Assembly (NCBI GenBank): GCA_005777415.1
Contig: SXMI01000080.1
Coordinates: 1-19,843, forward strand
Direction: 5' to 3'
DNA from: Actinomycetota bacterium
Lineage (GTDB): Bacteria > Actinomycetota > Acidimicrobiia > Acidimicrobiales > Microtrichaceae
Length of the DNA: 19,843 nucleotides
The notes under the pieces were generated by a model. That model saw only the letters and a list, made by a program, of their open reading frames with translations. It ran no database searches and was not told the origin of the DNA. The translations under genes were made by a program, and so were the position numbers. This document shows, in pieces, positions 1-6,548 of the stretch. How positions within the stretch are numbered: position 1 is the stretch's first letter; each line of letters starts with the position of its first letter.

Positions 1-15
1 CTGAGCTACGTCCGC
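1..15 (-). tRNA. 5' end of a tRNA gene, probably tRNA-Gly, cut by the window edge
   Basis: Read on the minus strand from 15 to 1, the sequence is GCGGACGTAGCTCAG. This fits the first 15 tRNA positions exactly: a 7-nt acceptor strand (GCGGACG), T8, A9, the D-stem strand GCTC, then A14 and G15. The rest, including the anticodon, lies outside the window. The acceptor strand resembles actinobacterial tRNA-Gly(GCC), so glycine is my best guess from memory of such genes. A TANNNT box lies 10 nt upstream. With only 15 nt visible, the amino acid identity is inference. Confidence 0.6.
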
Positions 16-25
16 AGAACTCCTG

Positions 26-54
26 ACGCTACCAGACCGGTGCGGTCATCCCGA
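26..54 (-). promoter_or_regulatory. Candidate promoter for the left-edge tRNA
   Basis: On the minus strand, TAGCGT (31-26) is a TANNNT -10 box with a TG one base upstream (extended -10 look). TTCGGG (54-49) lies 17 bp upstream at the -35 position, overlapping the end of the zinc-ribbon gene. Transcription would begin a few nucleotides before the tRNA 5' end. The -35 match is weak. Confidence 0.35.
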
Positions 55-777
55 AGTCCGGAGCCGCTCGGCGAGTTCGACGGCCAGTCCGACCTCGGTG
101 ATCCCGTCGACGGTCGACATGCGGTCGCCCTGGGCGAAGGTCAGCGCGGCCACGTCGCGATCGTGACGGCCTCGGACGACCAGGTCCGGGCCGAGCCGGT
201 AGACGTCGACGATGGGCTGCCACCGCCGGCCGTTGACGACCAGCACCCGGCGGGTCGACAGGACGACCGCTGCGGGATGGCCGAGCATCTGCCCGGCGAC
301 GGCGGCGAGCACGATCTCATCGGGTTCGAGCAACGCCCCCACCACCGAGAACGGCACCACGGCCGCATCCTGGTCCGCAGGGTCGAGCCGGCCGATCGCG
401 GCGGACAGTCCGGTCGTGTCGCTCGGGAGCGCCCCGTCCTGGACCGAACCACCGTGGGATGAACCGCCCGTCCACGCGTCCCCGGCGACGGAGCCCGCCG
501 TCGACCCCTCGAACAGCGGGGCGTCGTCGACCGCCTCGGCCTCGAGCACCTCGTCGGCGAAGGGGTCGGCCGTCGGGGCAGTGGACCACATCGAGTCCGG
601 ACCGAACGGAACGCTGGGCGGCACCACCTCGGCGTTGTCCACCGCCACCGTGGTGAAGAGGTCCGACTCGTCCGGGTCCCGCAGTTGGGCGTGGCAGTGG
701 ACGCAGGTCACCGCGTCGAAGGAGTTGGCGCCGCCGCAGTACGGACAGGACCACCAGTTCGGATCGGTGGCGGACAC
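46..777 (-). CDS. Zinc-ribbon protein of unknown function
   Basis: This 243-residue protein starts at GTG. Residues 11-28 hold a four-cysteine zinc ribbon: CPYC (Cys11, Cys14) and CVHC (Cys25, Cys28). Residues about 35-135 are acidic, low-complexity and probably disordered. The last ~100 residues form a compact region rich in beta-like stretches (AVVLSTRRVLVVNGRRWQPI, then a VYRLGPDLVVRGR segment), resembling the small PH-like domains that follow zinc ribbons in other bacteria; that comparison is inference. No signal peptide or membrane segment is visible. Its start lies 2 bp after the stop of the 73-residue gene, so the two are very probably cotranscribed. I do not recognise a specific function. 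Confidence 0.8.
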   Translation of the reverse strand: MSATDPNWWSCPYCGGANSFDAVTCVHCHAQLRDPDESDLFTTVAVDNAEVVPPSVPFGPDSMWSTAPTADPFADEVLEAEAVDDAPLFEGSTAGSVAGDAWTGGSSHGGSVQDGALPSDTTGLSAAIGRLDPADQDAAVVPFSVVGALLEPDEIVLAAVAGQMLGHPAAVVLSTRRVLVVNGRRWQPIVDVYRLGPDLVVRGRHDRDVAALTFAQGDRMSTVDGITEVGLAVELAERLRTSG

Positions 778-779
778 GG

Positions 780-1001
780 TCAGCCCGGTCCGCGGAGATC
801 GATCCGGAGCACGAGCACGCCGTCGACCAGCTCGGCGGTGGCGTCGGCGAGCATGGCGAAGTCGCGGAAGTCCTGCTCCGCCTGCCTGATGAACTCGCGG
901 CGCGCCTCACCCTCGACGGGAGGGATCTGTCGACGGCGCACCGACGCCGCCCGCTCGGCGAACCGGTCGATCATCTCCTGGGGATCGAACCCCTCACTCA
1001 C
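780..1001 (-). CDS. Small hypothetical protein (73 residues)
   Basis: The gene starts at GTG (1001-999), and its first 8 bases overlap the end of the upstream membrane-protein gene (GTGAGTGA, containing that gene's TGA). It ends 2 bp before the zinc-ribbon gene. The protein is highly charged, with an arginine/glutamate-rich N-terminal half that looks helical (residues about 8-55) and a short hydrophobic end (VDGVLVLRIDL). It has no signal peptide, cysteine or recognisable motif. The tight overlap on both sides is the main evidence that it is a real gene; its role is unknown. Confidence 0.7.
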   Translation of the reverse strand: MSEGFDPQEMIDRFAERAASVRRRQIPPVEGEARREFIRQAEQDFRDFAMLADATAELVDGVLVLRIDLRGPG

Positions 1002-1473
1002 GGCCGTCGGTTCCCCATCCCTGGGAGGCCCAGCTGCCTCCGGCGACCGGGGCGACGGACGCCCCGGGGGTCACGTCCACCACCGAGGCGACCGTCGGGA
1101 CGGCGAACGACGGTGGCCCGGCGGACACCGGCTGATCGGCCGGCGCCGGCGTGAACTCGACGTGGAAGGCCGGCTGCACCTGACCCGTCGTGGTCACCTG
1201 CGGGGCGCTCAGGCGCCAGAACACCACCGAGGAGACGCCGATGACCGCAGCCAGGCCGAGCAACCCGGCGACCGCCAGGTTGAGCCGCTGGGTCGCCTGC
1301 TCGCTCTCGCTGACGCGCTCGCCGAGCTGCTCCGGTCCGTCGGTGACGAACGGATCCTCCTGGGCCGAGGCCAGGGAGGCCGACCCGGCCAGTGCGACCA
1401 GGGCGAGGAGAGCGAACAGGACCGGCGCCACCAGTCGGCGGAGCCACCGGATACGGGGACGATCGGCATGCAT
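994..1473 (-). CDS. Exported or membrane-anchored hypothetical protein with signal peptide and one further membrane helix
   Basis: From the ATG at 1473 the protein has 159 residues. An arginine-containing N-terminus is followed by a hydrophobic stretch (residues about 14-30) and a likely signal peptidase site after ASA (residue 37). A second hydrophobic helix spans about 64-86, followed by a Pro/Val/Ala-rich tail. The likely topology is a short external segment, a membrane helix and a flexible tail; the function is unknown. A GTG nine bases upstream (1482) is in frame, but it directly abuts a TAGGTT -10-like box, so transcription would start after it; I therefore chose the ATG. The gene may have its own promoter as well as read-through from mutM, which ends 106 bp upstream. 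Confidence 0.7.
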   Translation of the reverse strand: MHADRPRIRWLRRLVAPVLFALLALVALAGSASLASAQEDPFVTDGPEQLGERVSESEQATQRLNLAVAGLLGLAAVIGVSSVVFWRLSAPQVTTTGQVQPAFHVEFTPAPADQPVSAGPPSFAVPTVASVVDVTPGASVAPVAGGSWASQGWGTDGRE

Positions 1474-1482
1474 GACGGCCAC

Positions 1483-1488
1483 AACCTA
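1483..1488 (-). promoter_or_regulatory. Candidate -10 box for the signal-peptide membrane protein
   Basis: TAGGTT on the minus strand (1488-1483) is followed by GTGGCC and, 9 nt after the box, the ATG at 1473. The 12-mer TAGGTTGTGGCC recurs exactly in front of the enoyl-CoA isomerase-like gene (14245-14256), where the ATG follows 6 nt after the box. No -35 match or Shine-Dalgarno sequence is visible, consistent with a leaderless or nearly leaderless transcript. Confidence 0.45.
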
Positions 1489-1530
1489 TCCGGGTCGGGA
1501 CGGGGCCACGCGCCAGCGGGAGACGGTCCC

Positions 1531-1596
1531 GGCCCTCAGACCCGTTCCTCCCGGCCCTCAGACCCGTTCCCCCCGGCCCTCAGACCTGTTCCGCCG
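1531..1596. repeat. Three tandem copies of a 22-bp unit over the 3' end of the mutM-like gene
   Basis: The units are 1531-1552, 1553-1574 and 1575-1596, each beginning GGCCCTCAGACC(C/T)GTTCC and differing at only a few positions. The rightmost copy contains the last codons and TGA of the mutM-like gene, so the array looks like amplification of that gene's terminal bases. The 22-bp period is not a multiple of three. No clear hairpin or T-tract is present, so it is not an obvious terminator. Confidence 0.9.
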
Positions 1597-2368
1597 GGCA
1601 CCAGAAGGTCGTCCGACCGGCCACCGTCGCCCGGGACAGCGGTGCCCCGCACCGGGGACAGGTTCCCCGGGCGTCGCGGGGCTCCTGCAGGTCGCCCGTG
1701 TCCGATCCACCCCGGCGGCCCAGATCGGACACGGTCGAGCGGATCGTGCGCGCCAGTCGGCGTCGCTCGCTCGGATCGAGGGCGCGAGCGACCCGGTCGG
1801 GCCGGATCCGGGCCCGCCAGAGTGACTCGTCGACGAGCAGGTTGCCCAGCCCGGCGACGGCGCCCTGGTCGAGCAGCACCGCCTTCAGTGGACGGCCGCT
1901 GTCGAGGGCGGCCGACAGCTGGGCCGTGGACAGCGTCGCGGCGTCCGGGCCCAGGTCGGCCGGATCGGGGTCGAGCCGCACCGACCCGAGCCGCCGGGGG
2001 TCGATCACCTCCAGACCACCGGCCGGGGCGGTCCGCAGCCCGAAGCGGACCCACGCGGCCCGGTTCCCGGCCGGGCCGTAGCGGAGCCCGTCGATCGCAG
2101 CGTCGCCGTCGACGAGGAGACGCCCCGTCATGCCGAAGTGGAGCCCCAGCGACGGACCACGCGCGTCGGGGCCACCGAGGTCGACGATGAGCAGCTTCCC
2201 GTGGCGCCGGACCCCGACCACGGACCGACCCGTGACCGACGCGCGCAGGACCTCCGGTTCGACCCCCCGGAGGTAGCGCCCGTCGGGCAGGTCGACACCG
2301 AGGACGGTGCGACCGGCGAGCCGGGCCGCAGCCCTCCGGTAGGCCTCGACCTCGAGGAGCTCGGGCAC
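1580..2368 (-). CDS. mutM: Fpg/Nei (MutM)-family DNA glycosylase with an altered zinc finger
   Basis: This 262-residue protein belongs to the formamidopyrimidine-DNA glycosylase/endonuclease VIII family, which excises oxidised bases and cleaves the abasic site by beta/delta elimination. It begins MPELLEVE: Pro2 is the family's catalytic nucleophile and Glu3 its acid. The HGK motif (family Lys57 equivalent), LHFGMTG, and the helix-two-turn-helix segment LLDQGAVAGLGNLLVDESLW are all present. The C-terminal zinc finger has CPRC and AGRTTFWCP, including the conserved Arg, but the usual fourth Cys (CxxC-Q) is replaced, giving CPAEQV at the end. It starts at GTG, 9 bp after the stop of the PLP-enzyme gene, and so lies in the riboswitch-controlled methionine unit. 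It could be Fpg or a Nei-like branch member; I favour Fpg from the MPEL start. Confidence 0.85.
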   Translation of the reverse strand: MPELLEVEAYRRAAARLAGRTVLGVDLPDGRYLRGVEPEVLRASVTGRSVVGVRRHGKLLIVDLGGPDARGPSLGLHFGMTGRLLVDGDAAIDGLRYGPAGNRAAWVRFGLRTAPAGGLEVIDPRRLGSVRLDPDPADLGPDAATLSTAQLSAALDSGRPLKAVLLDQGAVAGLGNLLVDESLWRARIRPDRVARALDPSERRRLARTIRSTVSDLGRRGGSDTGDLQEPRDARGTCPRCGAPLSRATVAGRTTFWCPAEQV

Positions 2369-2377
2369 GCCGGCCCG

Positions 2378-3586
2378 TCAACCGGTGGCCGCGGCCAGGG
2401 CCTCGAGCAGGTCGCGGACCAGGTCGTCCGGGTCCTCGAGTCCGACCGACAGCCGCACGGTGCCCGGCGTGATCCCGGCGGCGGCGAGCTCCTCGGGGAG
2501 CAGGTTGACGTGGGTGGTGGACGCCGGGTGCGTCACCAGCGTCTCCGGGCCGCCGAGGGAGGTGGCGAGCTGACAGATGCGCGTCGCCTCGACGAACCGG
2601 GCGCCCGCCTCGGCGCTGCCGACGTCGAAGGTGAGCAGACCTCCGGGCAGGCGCATCTGTCGCCGGGCGAGCTCGTGCTGCGGGTGGCTGGTGAGCCCCG
2701 GGTAGCGCACCTCGACCACCCGGTCGTCGGCAGCCAGAACATCCGCCAGACGGGCGGCGGTCGACGTCTGGCGTTCCCGCCGGTCCCCCCGGGTGCGCAC
2801 GCCGCGCAGACCGGCGGCGGCGTCGTGGGGCGACGCGTTCGCCCCCTGCAGGACGGCGAAGCCCCAGATCCAGTCGAGCAGCTCGCGACTGCCGGCGACG
2901 ACACCGAGCGTGGCGTCGTTGTGTCCACCGATCGCCTTCGTGGCCGAGTGCACCACCAGGTCGACGCCGTGGTCGTGCGGCCGCTGGCCCAGCGGCGTCG
3001 CGAACGTCGAGTCGACGGCCGTCACGGGACCCCTGATGCCGCCGAGACGCTCCAGGTCGACCAGGTCGAGCCGGGGGTTCGCCGGGGTCTCGGCGAACAC
3101 CAACGTGGTCCGGCCCGGAACCACGGCGGCCTCCCAGGCGTCCGGGTCCGTGGCGTCGACGAAGGTGACGTCGATCCCGAAGCGGGGACAGACGGCCTGG
3201 AAGAGCAGCTGGGTGCCGGCATAGAGCTGGTGCTGGGTGACGACGTGGTCGCCGGCCGAGCACAGGCCCAGCACGACCCCGCTCACCGCACCCATGCCCG
3301 AGGCGAACGCGCGGGCCGCCTCGGCGCCCTCGAGCTCGGCGATCGCCGACTCGAACGCACCGACCGTCGGATTGCCGTAGCGGCTGTAGAACTGGGTGGA
3401 CCCGGTCGAGGTGGCCATGCGGCGGCCCTCGTCGACCGACCCGGTCACGAAGGTCGACGTGGCCCAGACCACCGGGGCCAACGACCGGTCACCGGGGGTT
3501 CGACCCGCCCGGATCGCCACCGTGTCGGGTCGCCACGGGGGCGGCCCCGACTCTGCGGGCTCGTCGGGCTGGTTCGGCTCAGTCAT
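2378..3586 (-). CDS. Cys/Met-metabolism PLP enzyme (cystathionine gamma-synthase or O-acylhomoserine sulfhydrylase type)
   Basis: This 402-residue fold-type I PLP enzyme belongs to the trans-sulfuration family. YSRYGNPT (68-74) is the phosphate-binding signature contributed across the dimer. SGMG lies at about 96-99, Asp192 in VDSTFATP should bind the pyridine nitrogen, and Lys217 in HSATKAIGGHND should form the Schiff base. LATSLGGPETLVTHPA is the usual substrate-carboxylate segment. The start ATG overlaps the metX stop by 8 bp (ATGACTGA), so the two are translationally linked. With an O-acylhomoserine-forming enzyme upstream, it should use that ester with cysteine (MetB) or sulfide (MetY/MetZ). 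The sequence alone does not settle which, so I give no symbol. A lyase such as methionine gamma-lyase is less likely given the operon. Confidence 0.9.
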   Translation of the reverse strand: MTEPNQPDEPAESGPPPWRPDTVAIRAGRTPGDRSLAPVVWATSTFVTGSVDEGRRMATSTGSTQFYSRYGNPTVGAFESAIAELEGAEAARAFASGMGAVSGVVLGLCSAGDHVVTQHQLYAGTQLLFQAVCPRFGIDVTFVDATDPDAWEAAVVPGRTTLVFAETPANPRLDLVDLERLGGIRGPVTAVDSTFATPLGQRPHDHGVDLVVHSATKAIGGHNDATLGVVAGSRELLDWIWGFAVLQGANASPHDAAAGLRGVRTRGDRRERQTSTAARLADVLAADDRVVEVRYPGLTSHPQHELARRQMRLPGGLLTFDVGSAEAGARFVEATRICQLATSLGGPETLVTHPASTTHVNLLPEELAAAGITPGTVRLSVGLEDPDDLVRDLLEALAAATG

Positions 3587-4733
3587 CGATGGACCTCAGG
3601 AACTCGGCGATCCGGGGACCCAGGATCCCCGTCTCGATCAGGAAGGCATCGTGCCCCTGGGGCGAGTCGATGTCGACGTCGTCAACCTTGACGCCCAGGG
3701 CCCGGAGCGCGTCCCGGAGCGCGTGCTGCTGGACGGGCGGGTAGAGGCCATCGCTGCGCACCGACACCACCTGCACCGGCACCTGCACGCGGCCCAGCGC
3801 CTGTTCCAACGACCCCCGGCCCCGGGCCACGTCGTGCAGGTCCATGGCCCGGTTGAGGCGCAGGTAGCTGTTGGCGTCGAACCGGCGCACCAGCTTGATG
3901 CCGTGGTAGTCCAAGTACCCCTCGACGTCGAACACCGGGTCGGCCGTGAAGGCGAATCGGTCGATCACCGAGCGATGGAACCTCGCCGCGAACGCCTCGT
4001 CGCTGCGGTACGTGACCTGGGCGCACATGCGGGCGACCATGAGCCCGCGCCACGGTCCGTCACCGGGCGCCGCGTCGTAGTAGTCCCCGCCCCGGAACCT
4101 CGGGTCGGCCTGCACGGCCATCCGGCCGATGTGGCTCCAGGCGATCTGGAGTGCGGACGCCTCGGAGGTGGTGGACGCCAGCACCAGGGACCGGACCCGT
4201 TCGGGAAGGATGATCCCCCACTCGAGCGCCTGCATCCCGCCCATCGACCCGCCCACCACGGACCGCCAACGCTCGACGCCGAGGGCGTCCGCGAGCGACG
4301 CCTGCACGCGCACCATGTCCCGGATCGTCACGACCGGGAAGGTCGAGCCGTAGGGGCGGCCGGTCGACGGGTCGTCCGAGGCCGGGCCCGTCGTCCCCTG
4401 ACAGCCACCCAGCACGTTGCTGCACACGACGAACCAGCGGTCCGTGTCGATGGCGCGACCGGGACCGATCATCCCCTCCCACCACCCGTTCCGCCCGGCG
4501 GCGTGACTGTCGCCGGTCAGGGCATGGCAGACGAGCACGGCGTTCGAGGCGTCGGCGTCCAGGGTGCCCCAGGTCTCGTAGGCGACCTCGATCCCGTCGA
4601 GGTGCTCGCCACCCTCGAGCGAGAAGGGTCGGTCGGCGGGCAGACGGTGGAACCGACGGCCACCCACCGGATCACCCGGGCGCCACGCGCCCGTCACCGG
4701 GAGGTCGTCGGGGAGAGGGAGGCGTGGGGACAT
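3579..4733 (-). CDS. metX: Homoserine O-acetyltransferase
   Basis: This 384-residue alpha/beta-hydrolase-fold enzyme activates homoserine with an acyl group from acyl-CoA, the first committed step of methionine synthesis. Motifs in order: HALTGDSH (70-77), GGCQGTTGPAS (109-119), the nucleophile elbow GGSMGG with Ser163, Asp328 in RSDGLYPP, and His361 in QGHDAFL, which complete the triad. An open frame continues upstream, but I chose the ATG at 4733 because everything before it is arginine/proline-rich noise covering the riboswitch, and because the family N-terminus (a basic start leading to FSLEGG) fits. No clear Shine-Dalgarno precedes it. The 3' end overlaps the PLP enzyme by 8 bp. Acetyl versus succinyl specificity cannot be read with certainty. 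Confidence 0.93.
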   Translation of the reverse strand: MSPRLPLPDDLPVTGAWRPGDPVGGRRFHRLPADRPFSLEGGEHLDGIEVAYETWGTLDADASNAVLVCHALTGDSHAAGRNGWWEGMIGPGRAIDTDRWFVVCSNVLGGCQGTTGPASDDPSTGRPYGSTFPVVTIRDMVRVQASLADALGVERWRSVVGGSMGGMQALEWGIILPERVRSLVLASTTSEASALQIAWSHIGRMAVQADPRFRGGDYYDAAPGDGPWRGLMVARMCAQVTYRSDEAFAARFHRSVIDRFAFTADPVFDVEGYLDYHGIKLVRRFDANSYLRLNRAMDLHDVARGRGSLEQALGRVQVPVQVVSVRSDGLYPPVQQHALRDALRALGVKVDDVDIDSPQGHDAFLIETGILGPRIAEFLRSIDD

Positions 4734-4783
4734 GGTCAGGCGTCGTCGTGTTGACGGCAGCGCCGGGACGAGGACAGGTGGTT

Positions 4784-4883
4784 GTCGGCCCGATCGCCGA
4801 CCACATCCCCACCCGTGGGCGGGAAGGCACCTTGGGTGTCCTGCCCAGGTTGCCGGACCCCGAAGGGCCGCTCGTGATGATCG
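4784..4883 (-). promoter_or_regulatory. SAM riboswitch (SAM-I/SAM-IV clan) in the metX leader
   Basis: The minus-strand leader carries the clan's conserved core: ACGAG (4875-4871), GGCAACC (4854-4848) and AAGGTGCC (4833-4826). A consistent fold is visible. P1 pairs GATCATC (4882-4876) with GATGTGGTC (4807-4799), with a small bulge. P2 is CGGCCC, a TTCG loop (4864-4861), then GGGTCCG. P3 is CCTGGG with CCCAAGG. P4 is CCCGCC-CACG-GGTGGG (about 4823-4808). Directly after, GTCGGC (4801-4796) pairs with GCCGAC (4789-4784); this hairpin shares 4801-4799 with the 3' side of P1, so the two may be alternatives (expression platform). No T-tract follows. Ligand binding by SAM is inferred from the core and the metX context. 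Confidence 0.75.
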
Positions 4884-4888
4884 CTTCC

Positions 4889-4918
4889 ACGATCCACGCT
4901 CCGGCCGAGGACTGTCAA
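4889..4918 (-). promoter_or_regulatory. Promoter of the metX riboswitch leader
   Basis: On the minus strand, a perfect -35 box TTGACA (4918-4913) is followed after 18 bp by GATCGT (4894-4889), a partial -10 match (A2, T3, T6). The expected start point is near 4882, at the first base of riboswitch stem P1. That agreement supports both calls. The leader is about 150 nt to the metX ATG. Confidence 0.65.
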
Positions 4919-4947
4919 ACCTGGGGGGCGTGGGGTTCCGCCGGTCG

Positions 4948-6501
4948 TCACGTCCGGGCGGCACGCTCGAGCCACCACCCGAGCAGTTCGTCGTCCTCCG
5001 GGACGCCGTGGGCCTCGCACATCGTTCTGCCGAGCCGGCGAAGCAGGTCGCCACGAGTACCACCATCGGCCTCGCTCACGCGGCGGGCGAGCAGCGCCCC
5101 CCGCTCCCAGGCGGTCGAGTCGGTGGGCAGCGGCACCCGGGCGAGCGCCGAGGCCGAACACCGGAGCGTCCCGGGCGACCGGCCCGAGCCCAGGTGCTCG
5201 GCCGCCATCCGGGCTGCGACCGACGGCGAGCAGAGCGCAGCCAGCAGCCGCCACACGTCAGCGGGATCGTGCGGCTCGACGGAGACGACCGGGGTGACCG
5301 GGACCCACCGGCCTGCCTCGTCGACCACCGCCTCGAGCACCCGCGTCTGCGTGGCGACCAGCAGCTTCGGCCGGAGCCGACGACGCACCCAGTCGGCGAC
5401 CCGCGGCGCGTCCGATTCCAGTGCGGTGAGGTCGAGTCGCGGTGCTGCGACGTTCCGCCCGCCGAGGCGGTGGGAACGGATGCCCCACGACGAGCGGGCG
5501 GGGTCGATCATCCCCACCGTCACGAGCTGCGGGGCGGCCTCGTCGTACCCGGTCTCATCGGGTTCCCGGGCCGCGGCGGCGAGCGCATAGAACTCGTCAC
5601 GGAAGCCTGCGGTCGTGGCGGCGAGCGACTCCAGGTGGAAGGCGGTGGCCCGTGGCCCCGCCACGACGGGGATGCCGGCGGGGGCTGCGAGCAACGGACC
5701 CCAGCTGGCACCGGGTTCCGGGGTGGGCGCCACGCCCACGGCGAGCACCTCGCCACCCCAGGCCACGCGGACCCGACCGGGGCGATCCGCACCGACCCGG
5801 ACCACCGGCGCGCAGACGTGGACGGCCGCATCGAAGTGGAGCTCGTCACTCCCCCAGAGGGCCGCCAGCTCGGCGCCCTCGAGGACGCTGTCCCGCACCG
5901 AGGCAGCGTCCCGGGCGGCGAGGAACGATGCCGGCTGCACCATCATCGACACGCCACGGTCGCGGAGCAGCTCGAGCGAGGCCAGGAGGAACAGCCCGGC
6001 GGTGTCCGCGTAGGGACCGAGATCGCCGAACCGGTCACGCAGGACGCTGCGGGTCGCCGCGTCCCGGGCTGTCGCCGAGGCGTTCTGGGCCAGGAAGGGC
6101 GGGTTGCCGACGACCAGGTCGACGCGACCGATCAGGTCCGCCAGGGGCGCGCCCAGCGCGTCGCCGACGCGCAGGTCGACTGCATCGGCGGCCCGGGGGT
6201 CGGCACCGTTCCGGTCGGCCCACGCCGAGAGTGACGCCCGGGCAGCGGCGACGGCGCCGGGGTCGACATCGATGCCGACCAGACGCTCGCAGACCTGCTC
6301 GGGGGTGAGTCCGCCGGCGAGCAGCCGGTCGGCGGCGGCGAGCAGGAAGTGGCCGGTCCCGCAGGTCGGGTCGAGCACCAGCTCCGGTCGGCGGCCGAGC
6401 TCCTCGAGCGCCAGCGAGCAGAGCGCGTCGGCGAGCGGACGAGGGGTGTCCCACGCACCCAGGCGACGACGTGCGTCCGGTCCCGATGCCCGCTCGAGCA
6501 T
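4948..6501 (-). CDS. N6-adenine-type DNA methyltransferase, orphan in this window
   Basis: This 517-residue SAM-dependent methyltransferase has motif I DPTCGTGHFL (44-53), the acidic GIDVDP loop (76-81) and motif IV NPPF (133-136). The order I then IV with NPPF matches gamma-type N6-adenine DNA methyltransferases such as the TaqI/Eco57I class. After the catalytic half comes a long C-terminal region (about 220-517), including LLVATQTRVLEAVVDEAGRW, that could serve target recognition. No restriction endonuclease, specificity subunit or phage gene is adjacent. The gene starts 47 bp after the helicase stop in the same direction, so they may be cotranscribed. It could be a solitary regulatory methylase or part of a system whose other parts lie elsewhere. 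Modification of another nucleic acid is not excluded. Confidence 0.8.
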   Translation of the reverse strand: MLERASGPDARRRLGAWDTPRPLADALCSLALEELGRRPELVLDPTCGTGHFLLAAADRLLAGGLTPEQVCERLVGIDVDPGAVAAARASLSAWADRNGADPRAADAVDLRVGDALGAPLADLIGRVDLVVGNPPFLAQNASATARDAATRSVLRDRFGDLGPYADTAGLFLLASLELLRDRGVSMMVQPASFLAARDAASVRDSVLEGAELAALWGSDELHFDAAVHVCAPVVRVGADRPGRVRVAWGGEVLAVGVAPTPEPGASWGPLLAAPAGIPVVAGPRATAFHLESLAATTAGFRDEFYALAAAAREPDETGYDEAAPQLVTVGMIDPARSSWGIRSHRLGGRNVAAPRLDLTALESDAPRVADWVRRRLRPKLLVATQTRVLEAVVDEAGRWVPVTPVVSVEPHDPADVWRLLAALCSPSVAARMAAEHLGSGRSPGTLRCSASALARVPLPTDSTAWERGALLARRVSEADGGTRGDLLRRLGRTMCEAHGVPEDDELLGWWLERAART

Positions 6502-6525
6502 GCCGACAGTCTCGTCCCGCCGGGG

Positions 6526-6537
6526 CCCGGATCCGGG
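6526..6537. repeat. 12-bp perfect palindrome between the helicase and methyltransferase genes
   Basis: CCCGGATCCGGG reads the same on both strands and lies in the 47-bp gap between the two genes. It could be a protein-binding site or a small RNA hairpin that tunes read-through. In DNA of this GC content a 12-bp GC-rich palindrome may also be chance. No T-tract follows on either strand. Confidence 0.5.
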
Positions 6538-6548
6538 GATGGGCGCCC

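Noticed and set aside
2138..3691. Long plus-strand open frame opposite the methionine genes
   Set aside because: It is antisense to clearly recognisable metX, PLP-enzyme and mutM frames. Its translation is Arg/Gly/Asp/Val-rich without motifs, a normal by-product of high GC content.
4734..5066. N-terminal extension of metX
   Set aside because: The extra 111 codons cover the promoter and riboswitch and part of the methyltransferase end. The residues look non-coding and the family begins near the ATG at 4733.
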